A stretch of DNA of 64,000 bases from Venatoribacter cucullus. Its GTDB lineage: Bacteria > Pseudomonadota > Gammaproteobacteria > Pseudomonadales > Oceanobacteraceae. How positions within the stretch are numbered: the first letter of the stretch is position 1; every line of letters starts with the position of its first letter. The position numbers and the translations under genes were made by a program. The DNA is taken from positions 1,612,001-1,676,000 of the forward strand of contig NZ_CP046056.1 of NCBI RefSeq assembly GCF_016132445.1, in the 5' to 3' direction. Under the pieces are notes generated by a model that was not told the DNA's origin, ran no database searches, and saw only the letters and a list, made by a program, of their open reading frames with translations. Shown in pieces: positions 1 through 8,661 of this stretch.

Positions 1-1985
1 TGCGCGGCGCTGTCGAGGTTGGCTTGCAGTTGCTCGATATGGCGTAACTGGCTGCTGAAAAAGCGCTCGGCTATTAATGCCGGCGGAATCAGCTCGGCTT
101 TGTATTTGCTTTTGCCAATCACCAGATCGGGCTGTTCTTTGATTTTTTCCTGTTTGCTTTTATCGGCCACCAGCTCGCGCAGCTGGGCGGCGGCTTGCCA
201 GCCGTCCTGGGTAATCAGGTACAGGTCGTCCTGCAATGTGTCGGCCCAGTAGTCCATTAAAATCTGGTACACATCGTATTTGCTCAGCAGTGGCACACTG
301 CTGTAGCGGTTGAGCAGGTCTTCGGCAATACGGTGAATAATGTCTTTGGGCTTTTCGCCCAGGGTAATTTCATCCAGCGCGGCGGCGCTGGCCCAGTCGT
401 TAAAGGGCTGGGTGCTGGCTGTAGCAAAAGCAGTAAATTCCGGGTGAGCCAGAATACTGGCTTTTACCACGGAGGCCTTCACCAGCGCGGTGCTGTAGCC
501 GGGGCGGCCCGGTACAAACAGGCTGGCGCGGATGCTGGGGAATACCTGCCAGTAACGCTCTAAGGCGTCGATATCGCGGTTGGGAATGCCGCCCTGCAGG
601 TGGGCGCTTAAATCGTGCAGGTCTTCGGCTTCGCTGCTGTCGATATAGCGCGGAATGTTCAGGTTGTAATCGTTGGCGGCGATTTCACTTAACGGCACCA
701 TGCGGCTGTAGCGCGGCAGTTGCAGTTGTTTGGTGAAGACATCGACGATTTTGTGAATGTCCTGCGAGCGCAGGCGGTTTTTATTGCCGTCTTTGGCGAA
801 GCCTTTGCTGGCATCGACCATAAAAATGCCCTGTTTATCACTGGCTGCGCCAGTTGCGCTGAAGGCTCTCTGCGGCGCCTGCTCTTTGTCGATCACAATA
901 ATGCAGGCAGGAATGCCGGTGCCGTAAAACAGGTTGGCCGGCAGGCCGATAATGCCTTTGATGTAACCCTGTTTGATCAGGTTTTCGCGGATACGGGCTT
1001 CGGCATTACCCCGGAACAATACGCCGTGGGGCAGAATCACCGCGCCTTTGCCGGTGCTGTTCAGGCTTTTGAGAATGTGCAGCAGAAAGGCGTAGTCGCC
1101 GTTTTTTTCTGGCGGAATGCCCCAGCTGAAGCGGCCAAATTCGTCTTCTTGCGGGTTGATGCCGCTGGTCCAGTTTTTATTGGAAAACGGCGGGTTGGCC
1201 ACGGCAAAGTCGAAGGTTTTCAGTTGGCCGTTAGAGTCTTTCCACTGCGGTGATGCCAGGGTGTTGCCCTTCCAGATTTTGGCGGTGGCGTTGTTATGCA
1301 GAATCATGTTCATACGTGCCAATGCACTGGTGGCGTTGTCCATTTCCTGGCCGAAAATCGACAAGCCACGCGGTGCTTCATCGCTGGCTTTTAACAACAG
1401 CGAGCCGGAACCACAGGTTGGGTCGTATACCGTAGCGTCTTGCGATGTATCACTGGTAATGCCCACCACTTTGGCGAGGATGCGCGACACTTCCGCCGGG
1501 GTATAAAACTGGCCTTTGCTTTTACCCGATTCGGTCGCGAAGTGGCGCATTAAGTATTCGTAAGCGTCGCCCAAAAGGTCGTCGCCGTCGGCGCGGTTGC
1601 CGGACAGATCGATGCCTTCAAAGATACCAATCAGATTGGTGAGGCGATCGACCATTTCTTTGCCTTTGCCGAGCTTGTCTTCGTCGTTGAAGTCGGCAAC
1701 GTCGATCACGCCTTTCAGGTCGTTGGCTTCGGCCAGTGCGCCGATGATTTTGTTGATTTTGTCGCCGATTTCTTTGTCGTTTTTGGCGGCGATCATATCG
1801 TCAAAGCTGGCACCGTCGGGCACGTCGATCATGCCGTAGGGGTCGTCTTTGTATTTGTCAGAGACGTACTTCATAAACAACAGGGTGAGTACGTAATCTT
1901 TGTATTGCGAGGCATCCATACCGCCGCGCAGTTCGTCGCAGCTGGACCAGAGGGATGAATAAAGCTGGGTTTTCTTAATGGCCAT
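1..1985 (-). CDS. hsdM: Type I restriction-modification methyltransferase subunit HsdM (3' part outside window)
   Basis: Modification subunit of a type I restriction-modification system; in complex with HsdS it methylates adenine in a bipartite site, and with HsdR it supports restriction. The 661 codons present begin MAIKKTQLYS and contain an N-terminal HsdM helical region (about 1-150), the AdoMet motif DPTCGSGS (about 188-195) and the catalytic N6-adenine motif NPPF (about 263-266). The ATG at 1985 follows an AGGA ribosome site. The frame is still open at base 1, so the C-terminus lies outside the window, as would hsdS and hsdR, which are not seen here. It is already longer than the ~520-residue EcoR124-type HsdM, so it belongs to a long-HsdM subfamily. 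Confidence 0.95.
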   Translation of the reverse strand, partial: MAIKKTQLYSSLWSSCDELRGGMDASQYKDYVLTLLFMKYVSDKYKDDPYGMIDVPDGASFDDMIAAKNDKEIGDKINKIIGALAEANDLKGVIDVADFNDEDKLGKGKEMVDRLTNLIGIFEGIDLSGNRADGDDLLGDAYEYLMRHFATESGKSKGQFYTPAEVSRILAKVVGITSDTSQDATVYDPTCGSGSLLLKASDEAPRGLSIFGQEMDNATSALARMNMILHNNATAKIWKGNTLASPQWKDSNGQLKTFDFAVANPPFSNKNWTSGINPQEDEFGRFSWGIPPEKNGDYAFLLHILKSLNSTGKGAVILPHGVLFRGNAEARIRENLIKQGYIKGIIGLPANLFYGTGIPACIIVIDKEQAPQRAFSATGAASDKQGIFMVDASKGFAKDGNKNRLRSQDIHKIVDVFTKQLQLPRYSRMVPLSEIAANDYNLNIPRYIDSSEAEDLHDLSAHLQGGIPNRDIDALERYWQVFPSIRASLFVPGRPGYSTALVKASVVKASILAHPEFTAFATASTQPFNDWASAAALDEITLGEKPKDIIHRIAEDLLNRYSSVPLLSKYDVYQILMDYWADTLQDDLYLITQDGWQAAAQLRELVADKSKQEKIKEQPDLVIGKSKYKAELIPPALIAERFFSSQLRHIEQLQANLDSAA

Positions 1986-2157
1986 GGTGTTCCTGGGAAA
2001 TTAGAGGCAGCACAGAGGATGGCTGATGCCGTTAGCGGGGAATCCGGTATTAAGAATGCGGTGCAGGCCGGCTGGGGCGGGCCATGCACGGTGAGGCATA
2101 TGCTGGTCTGGCATTCCTTGTCCTTCCTGGGCTACTGCTTTCTGGTGAATTGCCCTG

Positions 2158-2163
2158 ATTATA
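2158..2163 (-). promoter_or_regulatory. Candidate -10 element for hsdM
   Basis: Read on the minus strand this is an exact TATAAT, about 170 bases upstream of the hsdM start, in the 291-base gap between hsdM and the reductase gene. The -35 at the expected distance (GCAGAC) is poor. Only the -10 is convincing. Confidence 0.3.
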
Positions 2164-2218
2164 CTGACCTTTTTCTAAGTGTCTGCCCTTGGGGCGAAAT
2201 CGGTTTTCTGGGCCGGGT

Positions 2219-2244
2219 GATCGCGCCAGAAATGGCGCTCCTAC
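2219..2244. repeat. REP-like palindromic element
   Basis: Read on the minus strand it starts GTAGGAGCGCC and closes with GGCGCGATC, with a stem GCGCC/GGCGC around a 6-base loop. The GTAGGAGCG head plus short GC hairpin is the typical shape of gammaproteobacterial REP elements. It sits between two minus-strand genes and may also act as a hairpin behind the reductase gene. I noticed no second copy in the window. Confidence 0.45.
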
Positions 2245-2276
2245 ATCGTGATGGGTGACGCGACAACGATGACGGT

Positions 2277-3638
2277 TCAGTACACGTCGCGGCGGAAGCG
2301 GCCTTGTTCAATAAGCTGTTGCAGGCGGGTTGGGCCGAGTATGTCGCTGAGGGCTTGTTCGACGTCGGTGGCCATGCCGGCACGGCTGCCGCACAGGTAG
2401 ATGGCGGCGCCCTGTTCTACCCAGTGGTGCAGTTCGCGGGCCTGGGTTTGCAGCACTTTTTGTACATAGCCGTGGTGTAGTTGGCCGCTGAGCAGTGGCC
2501 AGGGTTGGTCGGCGCAGTGGCGCGAGAAAGCTAAATCCAGTTGTTGCAGGTGGCCGCTGTGGTGCCAGAGTTGCAGTTCCTGTTGCCAGTGGCCGTCATG
2601 CAGCGGGCTGCGTTCGCCGTAAATTAACCAGTTGTGGCTGCTCCCCTGTTGCTGGCGCTGCTGCAGGTGCGCGCGCAGGCCGGCCAGGCCGGTGCCGTTA
2701 CCAATTAAGATGAGTGGGCGTTCGGCCTCCGGGGCGTGAAACGATGGGTTGCTGCGCAAGCTGATGTGAGAAGCCTGCCCCGCTTCCAGCCCATGACACA
2801 ACCAGCCAGACCCCAGCCCGGTTTGGCCGCTGGGGTGATGATGTTCGCGCACCAGCAGGCGCAGGCAGCCTTCAGCGGGCAAGCTGGCGATGGTGTAGTC
2901 GCGGGTTTGGTTATTTATGTGCAGGCGGGCGATGTCGCCGGCTTGCCACTGCAGGGGTTGTTGCGGCTGCAGGTCGATCTGGTAGACCGGGGCGCCGGGG
3001 CTGCCGGGGTTAAGCCAGTGGCGTTGCAGCAAGCTGCAGTTTATTGGTTCGTTCTCTGGCGTTGCGGCGGCGCTGCTGCCGGGCTGGCTGATAATGCCCT
3101 GCTTATGCAGTTGTTGTTGCCAGTGTTGCAGCGCCTGTGGGTCTTGCTGGTGCACGGTGATGGCATCAAACAGCGGCTGCGCGCCGGCTTGCTGCAGTTG
3201 TTGGTGCAGTTGCATACCGAAGGCGCAGAACTGGCTGTACTGCCGATCGCCCAGTGCCAATACGGCGTAGCGCAGTTGGGTTAAAGGTTGGGTTTGACGT
3301 AAGCGCGGCAGAAATAAACGGCCGTTATCGGGCGCTTCACCGTCGCCGTAGGTGCTGGCCACAATAAAGAGTTGCCGGCACTGCTGCAGCTGTTGCGGCT
3401 GCAGTTGGTTCAGCGGCAGGCAGGCAGAAGATTTGCCCTGCTGCTGCAGTTGTTGTTGCAGCTGGTTGGCTAACGCCGCCGCCGTTCCGCTTTCGCTGGC
3501 GTAGGCCACCAGCGTGGTGCAGGTGGCCGCTGTGCCCTGCCACCAGCGCTTTATGGGCTGACGGTAGCACCAGAATGTGAAGGCCAGCCAGGCCAGCAGA
3601 ATAATGCTGGCCTGCAGGTAAGGAACGGCGCTTAGCAT
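2277..3638 (-). CDS. Membrane-anchored flavodoxin/FAD/NAD(P)H reductase (CysJ-like), last gene of an iron operon
   Basis: Predicted diflavin reductase that passes electrons from NAD(P)H through FAD and FMN to a membrane or periplasmic acceptor. The 453 residues show one N-terminal membrane helix (about 8-25), a flavodoxin domain from about 41 (TTLVAYASESGT, STYGDG), an FAD-binding RDYTIAS (246-252), the nucleotide motif GNGTGLAG (323-330) and YLCGSRAGM (414-422), with an aromatic C-terminus as in CPR-type reductases. It is the last gene of the run from the PepSY gene through DUF2271 and DUF4198, 17 bases after DUF4198. Inference: it reduces iron or a siderophore via the PepSY protein. The middle region is very rich in Gln. 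CysJ-type sulfite reductase is unlikely because no cysI is present. Confidence 0.8.
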   Translation of the reverse strand: MLSAVPYLQASIILLAWLAFTFWCYRQPIKRWWQGTAATCTTLVAYASESGTAAALANQLQQQLQQQGKSSACLPLNQLQPQQLQQCRQLFIVASTYGDGEAPDNGRLFLPRLRQTQPLTQLRYAVLALGDRQYSQFCAFGMQLHQQLQQAGAQPLFDAITVHQQDPQALQHWQQQLHKQGIISQPGSSAAATPENEPINCSLLQRHWLNPGSPGAPVYQIDLQPQQPLQWQAGDIARLHINNQTRDYTIASLPAEGCLRLLVREHHHPSGQTGLGSGWLCHGLEAGQASHISLRSNPSFHAPEAERPLILIGNGTGLAGLRAHLQQRQQQGSSHNWLIYGERSPLHDGHWQQELQLWHHSGHLQQLDLAFSRHCADQPWPLLSGQLHHGYVQKVLQTQARELHHWVEQGAAIYLCGSRAGMATDVEQALSDILGPTRLQQLIEQGRFRRDVY

Positions 3639-3655
3639 GGTTTCGTCCGCTTGGC

Positions 3656-4498
3656 TTAGTCCGGCAATACTTCCAGTACGGCAACGTAGGTACCGCTGCG
3701 TTCAGTGGCCGGTTTTTTGGCCTTGTTGTCTTTGTATTCCGCTTCCAGGAAGTAGCGACCAGCGCCGTTCCAGTTCACCGACACCAGGCCGTTGTTGTCG
3801 CTGGTAAGAGTGATTTCCTGCTGGCTGTTGCGGTAACGGGTGCCTTCACGAATCAGGGTTACTTCCACGCCCTGCACCGGTTCGCCGTCCATAACAAAAC
3901 GGAATTCAGCCGCTTCGCCAGCGTATAAATCATTCGGGTGAGTTACCGGCACCAGCTCCAGGCCCTGGCCAGTAGGCTGCAGGGTTTTGTCGCTGGGCGC
4001 GCCCAGGGTAACGAAGGTTTCCATGCGGCGGGATGCCTGTGATACCACTAATTTTTCCGCGTTTTCCGGTACGGCTTTTTTGAAACCTTCTGCGCTGTAT
4101 TGCTCACCACGGCCGGGGTACATACGGCGCTTGCCATCTTCTTCCCACATGGCGCGCAGGCCGCTGCTGGCGGTAAAAATGCGGTAAGTGCCTTCCTGTT
4201 TTAATTCCACATCAAAATTGGTGCGGTATTTCCCGGTATGCAGATTTTGGATGCCGGCTTCGCTGCCGTCGGGCTGCTGCACTTTAACGTCACTGAAACG
4301 GCCGGGATTGTAGTTGGCCAAGAATACGTCGTTGGAAACCGCGGCGTCAAAGCTGACCCAGCGGCCTTCGCCCGACAGTACGGTTTCCTGCGGCAGAATC
4401 CAGGCGCGGTGCGCTTGTACGGCCACGCTGCCCAGCACCAGTGCGGCGACTAACAAGGGTTTAAAGGCGGTTTTATTCAACATGGTTTTATTCAACAT
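3656..4498 (-). CDS. DUF4198-family periplasmic protein
   Basis: Secreted protein of 280 residues with a clear signal peptide (VAALVLGSVAVQA then HRAWILP), matching the DUF4198 family, whose members often accompany TonB receptors and PepSY proteins in metal uptake loci and resemble nickel/cobalt-linked proteins. The C-terminal half has beta-sandwich features (about 185-275). The biochemical role is not established. The start is ambiguous: a 15-base tandem duplication yields MLNKTMLNKT, so ATG 4498 and ATG 4483 are both possible; the AGGAG site favours 4498. It lies 14 bases after DUF2271 and 17 before the reductase, consistent with one transcript. Confidence 0.75.
   Translation of the reverse strand: MLNKTMLNKTAFKPLLVAALVLGSVAVQAHRAWILPQETVLSGEGRWVSFDAAVSNDVFLANYNPGRFSDVKVQQPDGSEAGIQNLHTGKYRTNFDVELKQEGTYRIFTASSGLRAMWEEDGKRRMYPGRGEQYSAEGFKKAVPENAEKLVVSQASRRMETFVTLGAPSDKTLQPTGQGLELVPVTHPNDLYAGEAAEFRFVMDGEPVQGVEVTLIREGTRYRNSQQEITLTSDNNGLVSVNWNGAGRYFLEAEYKDNKAKKPATERSGTYVAVLEVLPD
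4469..4498 (-). repeat. Perfect 15-bp tandem duplication at the DUF4198 start
   Basis: Two adjacent copies of GGTTTTATTCAACAT on the plus strand (4469-4483 and 4484-4498). On the minus strand each encodes ATG plus MLNKT, so the gene has two in-frame start codons and a five-residue repeat before the signal peptide. Confidence 0.9.
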
Positions 4499-4512
4499 AT
4501 TGGTGCTCCTGC

Positions 4513-5028
4513 TCAGGGTTTAATGCTGACGGCCACGGCACCCAGTTCGGTGCTGCCGGTGGCGTTAAAGGTTGCGGCTTTGGCTGGTGGCCATTGGAAC
4601 GGAATGTCGACCACTTCGCGGCCGCCCACTTCGCGCGCGGCTTCAACGCGCAGGGTGTAATCGCCGGATTCCAGGTTATTTAATGGCGCTTTACCCACGG
4701 TAAAATTCAGCTGATGCTGGCCCGGACCCTGGGTGGCGCCGGTAATGCCATCGACTGGCATGGTTAAGGTGCGGCCGGTTTTACGCCACCACTGGCGCAT
4801 GTCTTTCAGCCATTTTTCACCTTCGTTGTTTTTCATTTTAGCGTCGTACCAAACAGCCAAATTGCTGACCACTTGTTTGTTACTGTCTTCAATCCACACC
4901 GCCACATAGGGCTTGTGGTATTCGGCTACGGTGAGCTTGGGCAGCTGTACCGCTACGTTTAATTCTGCCGCCTGCACCGGCAGTGTGGCGGCCAGCAGCA
5001 GGGCTGCGGGCAGTAATGCGTTTTTCAT
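4513..5028 (-). CDS. DUF2271-family periplasmic protein
   Basis: Secreted protein of 171 residues with signal peptide MKNALLPAALLLAATLPVQA. The rest matches the DUF2271 family (LTVAEYHKPYVAVWIED, WRKTGR, DGITGATQGPGQH), which regularly lies next to PepSY membrane proteins in iron-related operons. A flavin-linked or electron-transfer role is conceivable, but nothing in the sequence proves it. ATG 5028 was chosen over the GTG six bases upstream because TAAGGAG lies five bases before it. The PepSY stop codon overlaps this ribosome site, suggesting coupled translation. Confidence 0.75.
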   Translation of the reverse strand: MKNALLPAALLLAATLPVQAAELNVAVQLPKLTVAEYHKPYVAVWIEDSNKQVVSNLAVWYDAKMKNNEGEKWLKDMRQWWRKTGRTLTMPVDGITGATQGPGQHQLNFTVGKAPLNNLESGDYTLRVEAAREVGGREVVDIPFQWPPAKAATFNATGSTELGAVAVSIKP

Positions 5029-5037
5029 AATCACTCC

Positions 5038-5658
5038 TTAATGCACGCTCAAAATAATAATTAACAGCGGAATCACAACACCCAGGGCCACCATCGGCCA
5101 GGTGCCGGGGCGTTGTTGGGCGTAACGCACCAGCAGCCATAAACCACTGAGGGAAAACACCAGACACAGCACGGAAAAAATATCGATAAACCAGCTCCAG
5201 GCGGTGCCGGTATTACGGCCTTTGTGCAGGTCGTTCAAATAGGAAATAACGCCACGCTCGGTGTTTTCGTAAATTAAATAACCACTGTCCAGTTCGATGC
5301 TCAGCCAGGCATCACCACCGGGTTTAGGCATGCCCAAATACAGTTCGCTGCCATCCCATTCGGCGGCGGTCGCCGGAGTATTAATGCCGTGCTCCTGCAG
5401 CAGCCATTGGCGCACCGCCAGCGGTAACGGGCCTTCGCTGCGGCTGTGCAGGGTTTTCAGCAAGCCTTCGGTTAATTCCACTTCCAGCGTGGTGGTAACG
5501 GGTTGGGCTTCAATATCACCAGCGTGGTTTAAGGTGATGCCGGTAAAGGCGAACAACACCATGCCGACCAGACACACCGCCGAGCTGACCCAGTGCCACT
5601 GGCGCAGGGTGCCGAATGACAGGCGATTAAAAATACGGGCTGGCGAAGATGTGTTCAT
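5038..5658 (-). CDS. PepSY-associated inner-membrane protein
   Basis: Inner-membrane protein of 206 residues with a first helix (about 24-42), a periplasmic PepSY-like region (about 50-140) and two C-terminal helices (about 155-175 and 185-205). Histidines typical of PepSY-TM proteins are visible: RQWHW (H22), LNHAG (H45) and NDLHKGR (H145), likely heme-binding positions. Family members such as FpvG act in periplasmic release of iron from siderophores. First gene of the four-gene run; it starts about 215 bases after the TonB receptor gene, separated by a terminator, so it may have its own promoter. Confidence 0.8.
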   Translation of the reverse strand: MNTSSPARIFNRLSFGTLRQWHWVSSAVCLVGMVLFAFTGITLNHAGDIEAQPVTTTLEVELTEGLLKTLHSRSEGPLPLAVRQWLLQEHGINTPATAAEWDGSELYLGMPKPGGDAWLSIELDSGYLIYENTERGVISYLNDLHKGRNTGTAWSWFIDIFSVLCLVFSLSGLWLLVRYAQQRPGTWPMVALGVVIPLLIIILSVH

Positions 5659-5730
5659 GGGATGTTAAAACTCACCGGTAAGGCCGGAAGGTTGTGGTGT
5701 TTATCTGGGGCGAAAGTGTACCAGACGCTA

Positions 5731-5757
5731 TGCAAATAAGAAGTGTTTTTATTAGCA
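5731..5757. promoter_or_regulatory. AT-rich inverted repeat upstream of the PepSY gene
   Basis: TGCAAATAA and TTATTAGCA (one mismatch in nine) flank a 9-base centre, 73-99 bases ahead of the PepSY start. It resembles a Fur box only weakly (10 of 19 by eye). Candidate operator for the reductase operon. Confidence 0.3.
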
Positions 5758-5832
5758 TCTTGTATTTTTATATACTGCTTTGGCTGAGTCTGCGGGGTTT
5801 TGGTACCTCATTATTGCAAGGCAGAAACGACA

Positions 5833-5856
5833 AAGCCGCACCATGGGGTGCGGCTT
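5833..5856 (-). terminator. Terminator after the TonB receptor gene
   Basis: Perfect 10-base stem AAGCCGCACC/GGTGCGGCTT with loop ATGG, 18 bases past the receptor stop codon; the minus-strand continuation is T-rich. Separates the receptor gene from the PepSY operon, at least partly. Confidence 0.7.
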
Positions 5857-5873
5857 ATTGGGTGAGGGAAAAG

Positions 5874-8042
5874 TCAGAAGCTCAGATTAGCGGATAACCA
5901 GAAAGTACGACCGGGCAAAGTTGTCCCCGCCACACTGGAAGAACTCTGGAAGTATTTGCTGGCATATGCATCGTTGATGCCATCGTTATCCGAATCGTAG
6001 CTGGCGTATTCAGTAAAATCCTTGTCCAGCAGGTTGGATACCGAGGCATTCAACGACAGGGTTTCTGAAACCTTATAAGAGCCACCTAATTCAAACAGGG
6101 TGTATCCTTTCAGGTCACCGACCGCATCGTAAATTTTACGATTGGCAGCGCTCAATTCGCTGACAGCACCAGAAAAACGATTGCTGTCGCTGCGATATTG
6201 ACCACGCAACCACAGATTGGCCTGCTCGTTCAAGGTCCAGCGTAAGGTAGCATTAGCCATGTGTTCGGGGGTGTTACTGAGCTGGCCATTCTTTTTACCA
6301 CCTTCAGTCACTTCGCTGTCAGTCCAGGTGTAATTAACATGCAATGCCAATACGTCCTCAACCAATGGCAACCCTAAGCCCAGTTCAACACCCCAGGTTT
6401 CAGCTTCATCAATGTTAATGCTGTAAGTAGCCGTGGAGTTAGCAGAACAGCTGGAAATAAACTGCTCGGTACAGCTGCCTTCGCTGGCAATTTTGTCGTC
6501 AATTTTATTGTGGAAAGCTGTTGCTGAACCGCTTAAACCACGCATATTGTCGAACAGAACTCCCAGTTCCGTAGTAGTGCTGATTTCTGGTTCTAAATTC
6601 GGGTTGCCAATCGAAATATTGGTACCCTGCCCGCTGATGCCACTGACACCATCAATTAACTGATCAATACGCGGGGTTTTAAAACCCTGACTAATACCAC
6701 CCTTCACAGTTACTTGTTCAGAGGTATTCCAGACCAAATAAACGCGTGGGCTGACATGGCCACCAAAGGCATCATGGTCGTCGTAACGGGCACCGATGGT
6801 TGCAGCAATATTATCCAGAACGTGCCACTCATCTTCGGCAAACAATGACCACATAGTCTGTTCATGGGTATCTTGTGGAAGCAAGCCGTCGACCAATTCG
6901 GCATCCCAGTATTGGCCACCGATTGTAATACGATTGGACTGGCCAACAGGAGCTACGTACTTGGTATCAATAACGGTATTGGTGGTTTCTAACTCACGAG
7001 CCTTACCAATCGAAGGATCTCCTGCCGGTCTGGCCGCCGAGGGAATGGTGCGACCTTCGGTTTCGTTTACAGTCTGCATAATGCTGGATTCCAGCGTACC
7101 GGCAGAAAACCGGCCATTATGACCCAGCGCAATCTGGCTACGCTTAAAGCCCAGCTCGTCCTCATAGCCTCTGATGTTGGAGGGAGTATCCAGGGTACCT
7201 AAGCGGGAATCTTCGTTATTGTAACGAGTATCAACATAATCAACATCAAACCAGATATCGTGATTCTCTGTAGGTGTGACGGTCAGACGCGCCCCCACAT
7301 TGTATTGATCGGATTCAGCCGGGGCGGGGTTGCGGCCAGAAGGCACCAGCCCAGGCGCAGCAATAAGATCAGACGCTTCACGGTCATACATTCCCGCCCG
7401 CACTGCCAAGCCGGCCAAGCCTTCCACCAGCGGCCCGGTGGCATAAACATCCACCTTGCGGCTTTGGCCCCAGGCGCTGTCTTCCGGAACACCGGCTTCG
7501 ACCCGGATGTTACCGCCCCACTCGGTGGCCACCTTACGGGTAATAATGTTAATCACACCACCTAAAGCATCGGCGCCGTACAGAGTAGACATCGGGCCAC
7601 GAATCACCTCAATGCGCTCAATGGCAGATAGCGGCGGCATAATGCTGTTTTGCGTATCACCAAAGCCGTTCGGCGTAGAGTTACCAGCCAAATTCTGACG
7701 ACGACCATCCCACAAAATCAGAGTGTATTCGCTGCTCATGCCGCGAATACGGATATCCAGACCACCGGCTTTACCGGTACTGCCGAGCACATCAATACCT
7801 TCAACACCCGACAAAGCTTCAGCAAGATCGCGGTAACGCTTAGTTTCCAGTTCTTCACGATCAATAACCGTAATGCTGGCAGGTGCATCCATAACGGACT
7901 GTTCAAAACCCGCCGCTGAGACCACCATTTTGGAAAGTTGTACGGCATCGACCTGCTCCTGCGCCTGAACATTCAGGCTGACGGCGGCAATGGCCAGTGG
8001 CAGCAGCGCTTTGCGCATGGCGGTATTGGTGTGTTTCTTCAT
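5874..8042 (-). CDS. TonB-dependent siderophore/iron receptor
   Basis: Outer-membrane receptor of 722 residues that imports an iron chelate using TonB energy. It has a signal peptide (LLPLAIAAVSLNVQAQ), a plug domain (about 50-165, DAPASITVIDREEL, then RGPMSTLYGADALGGVINI) and a 22-strand-type barrel ending in FWLSANLSF with C-terminal Phe. The plug resembles FepA/CirA/IrgA catecholate receptors, but the ligand cannot be read from sequence. Upstream lie two Fur-like boxes, so iron repression is expected. The reductase operon follows on the same strand; together they form an uptake and reductive-release module. Confidence 0.92.
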   Translation of the reverse strand: MKKHTNTAMRKALLPLAIAAVSLNVQAQEQVDAVQLSKMVVSAAGFEQSVMDAPASITVIDREELETKRYRDLAEALSGVEGIDVLGSTGKAGGLDIRIRGMSSEYTLILWDGRRQNLAGNSTPNGFGDTQNSIMPPLSAIERIEVIRGPMSTLYGADALGGVINIITRKVATEWGGNIRVEAGVPEDSAWGQSRKVDVYATGPLVEGLAGLAVRAGMYDREASDLIAAPGLVPSGRNPAPAESDQYNVGARLTVTPTENHDIWFDVDYVDTRYNNEDSRLGTLDTPSNIRGYEDELGFKRSQIALGHNGRFSAGTLESSIMQTVNETEGRTIPSAARPAGDPSIGKARELETTNTVIDTKYVAPVGQSNRITIGGQYWDAELVDGLLPQDTHEQTMWSLFAEDEWHVLDNIAATIGARYDDHDAFGGHVSPRVYLVWNTSEQVTVKGGISQGFKTPRIDQLIDGVSGISGQGTNISIGNPNLEPEISTTTELGVLFDNMRGLSGSATAFHNKIDDKIASEGSCTEQFISSCSANSTATYSINIDEAETWGVELGLGLPLVEDVLALHVNYTWTDSEVTEGGKKNGQLSNTPEHMANATLRWTLNEQANLWLRGQYRSDSNRFSGAVSELSAANRKIYDAVGDLKGYTLFELGGSYKVSETLSLNASVSNLLDKDFTEYASYDSDNDGINDAYASKYFQSSSSVAGTTLPGRTFWLSANLSF

Positions 8043-8152
8043 GATTGATCCTCTGTCGATGGCTGCCCCCAGCCACCTGCTGTTGTATCCGGACGACTCG
8101 TCTTGTTGCGGTCCTCCCCCGAAAGCCAGGGCATACTAACAAAGCCAATCTA

Positions 8153-8171
8153 AATGAGAAACGCTTTTATT
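8153..8171. promoter_or_regulatory. Fur-like box 1 between receptor and ABM genes
   Basis: AATGAGAAACGCTTTTATT lies 110 bases upstream of the receptor start and fits the AATGAGAA...TTTATT pattern of Fur sites. It is one of two candidate boxes in the 312-base divergent gap (8043-8354), which otherwise shows only AT-rich promoter-like sequence. Confidence 0.5.
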
Positions 8172-8214
8172 AACTTTTGATATTGTTTTTTATTATCATA
8201 AGGGAACTTTTAAT

Positions 8215-8229
8215 TGAGAATGATTAACA
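8215..8229. promoter_or_regulatory. Fur-like box 2 between receptor and ABM genes
   Basis: TGAGAATGATTAACA matches 13 of 15 positions of the TGATAAT-N-ATTATCA Fur core. It lies in the divergent promoter region about 126 bases before the ABM gene and 172 before the receptor gene, so it could repress both. Confidence 0.6.
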
Positions 8230-8354
8230 TCTTACTTCTGCAGCCGCACCGCCTGACGATTGCATTCATCCGGCAGCGCCTCTAACGTATAGGCCTGAAC
8301 TGCACCTCAGTCTTAACTGTCTTTAATCTGTTATTTGCTAATAAGGAAACACGT

Positions 8355-8636
8355 ATGTTGAAGGTGATCATCGAGCGGGTTATCGCCGAAGGTATGGAGT
8401 CCACCTATGAAGCCACTATTAAAAGCATGCTGCGTACCATGCTGGAGGCGCCGGGCTATGTATCCGGGGTGAACTACAAAGATCTGAAAAACGCCAATCA
8501 CCGGGTGATTATCACCAACTGGCAAAGTGAAGAAGCCTGGTACCAGTGGTCGCACTCTGAAGACCGTAAAAAGCTGATTGATGCGATTAAGCCGATTCTG
8601 CAGCAGGAAGAAAAAATTACGCTGTTGCAGGCATAA
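8355..8636 (+). CDS. Small ABM-superfamily monooxygenase-like protein
   Basis: Cytoplasmic protein of 93 residues with the ferredoxin-like dimeric alpha/beta-barrel signature of the antibiotic biosynthesis monooxygenase superfamily: MLKVIIERVIAEG at the start, the APGYVSGVNY segment, and ITNWQSEEAWYQWSHSEDRK near 60-75. Members include heme-degrading IsdG/HmoB enzymes as well as proteins of unknown substrate. An AAGGA site precedes the ATG. It diverges from the TonB receptor across Fur-like boxes, so a role in iron or heme handling is plausible but unproven. Confidence 0.75.
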   Translation: MLKVIIERVIAEGMESTYEATIKSMLRTMLEAPGYVSGVNYKDLKNANHRVIITNWQSEEAWYQWSHSEDRKKLIDAIKPILQQEEKITLLQA

Positions 8637-8661
8637 GGCGGAAACGCTGTCTGCAGGTTGC

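Noticed and set aside
720-1253. 177-codon plus-strand frame inside hsdM
   Set aside because: Antisense to the conserved HsdM methyltransferase motifs.
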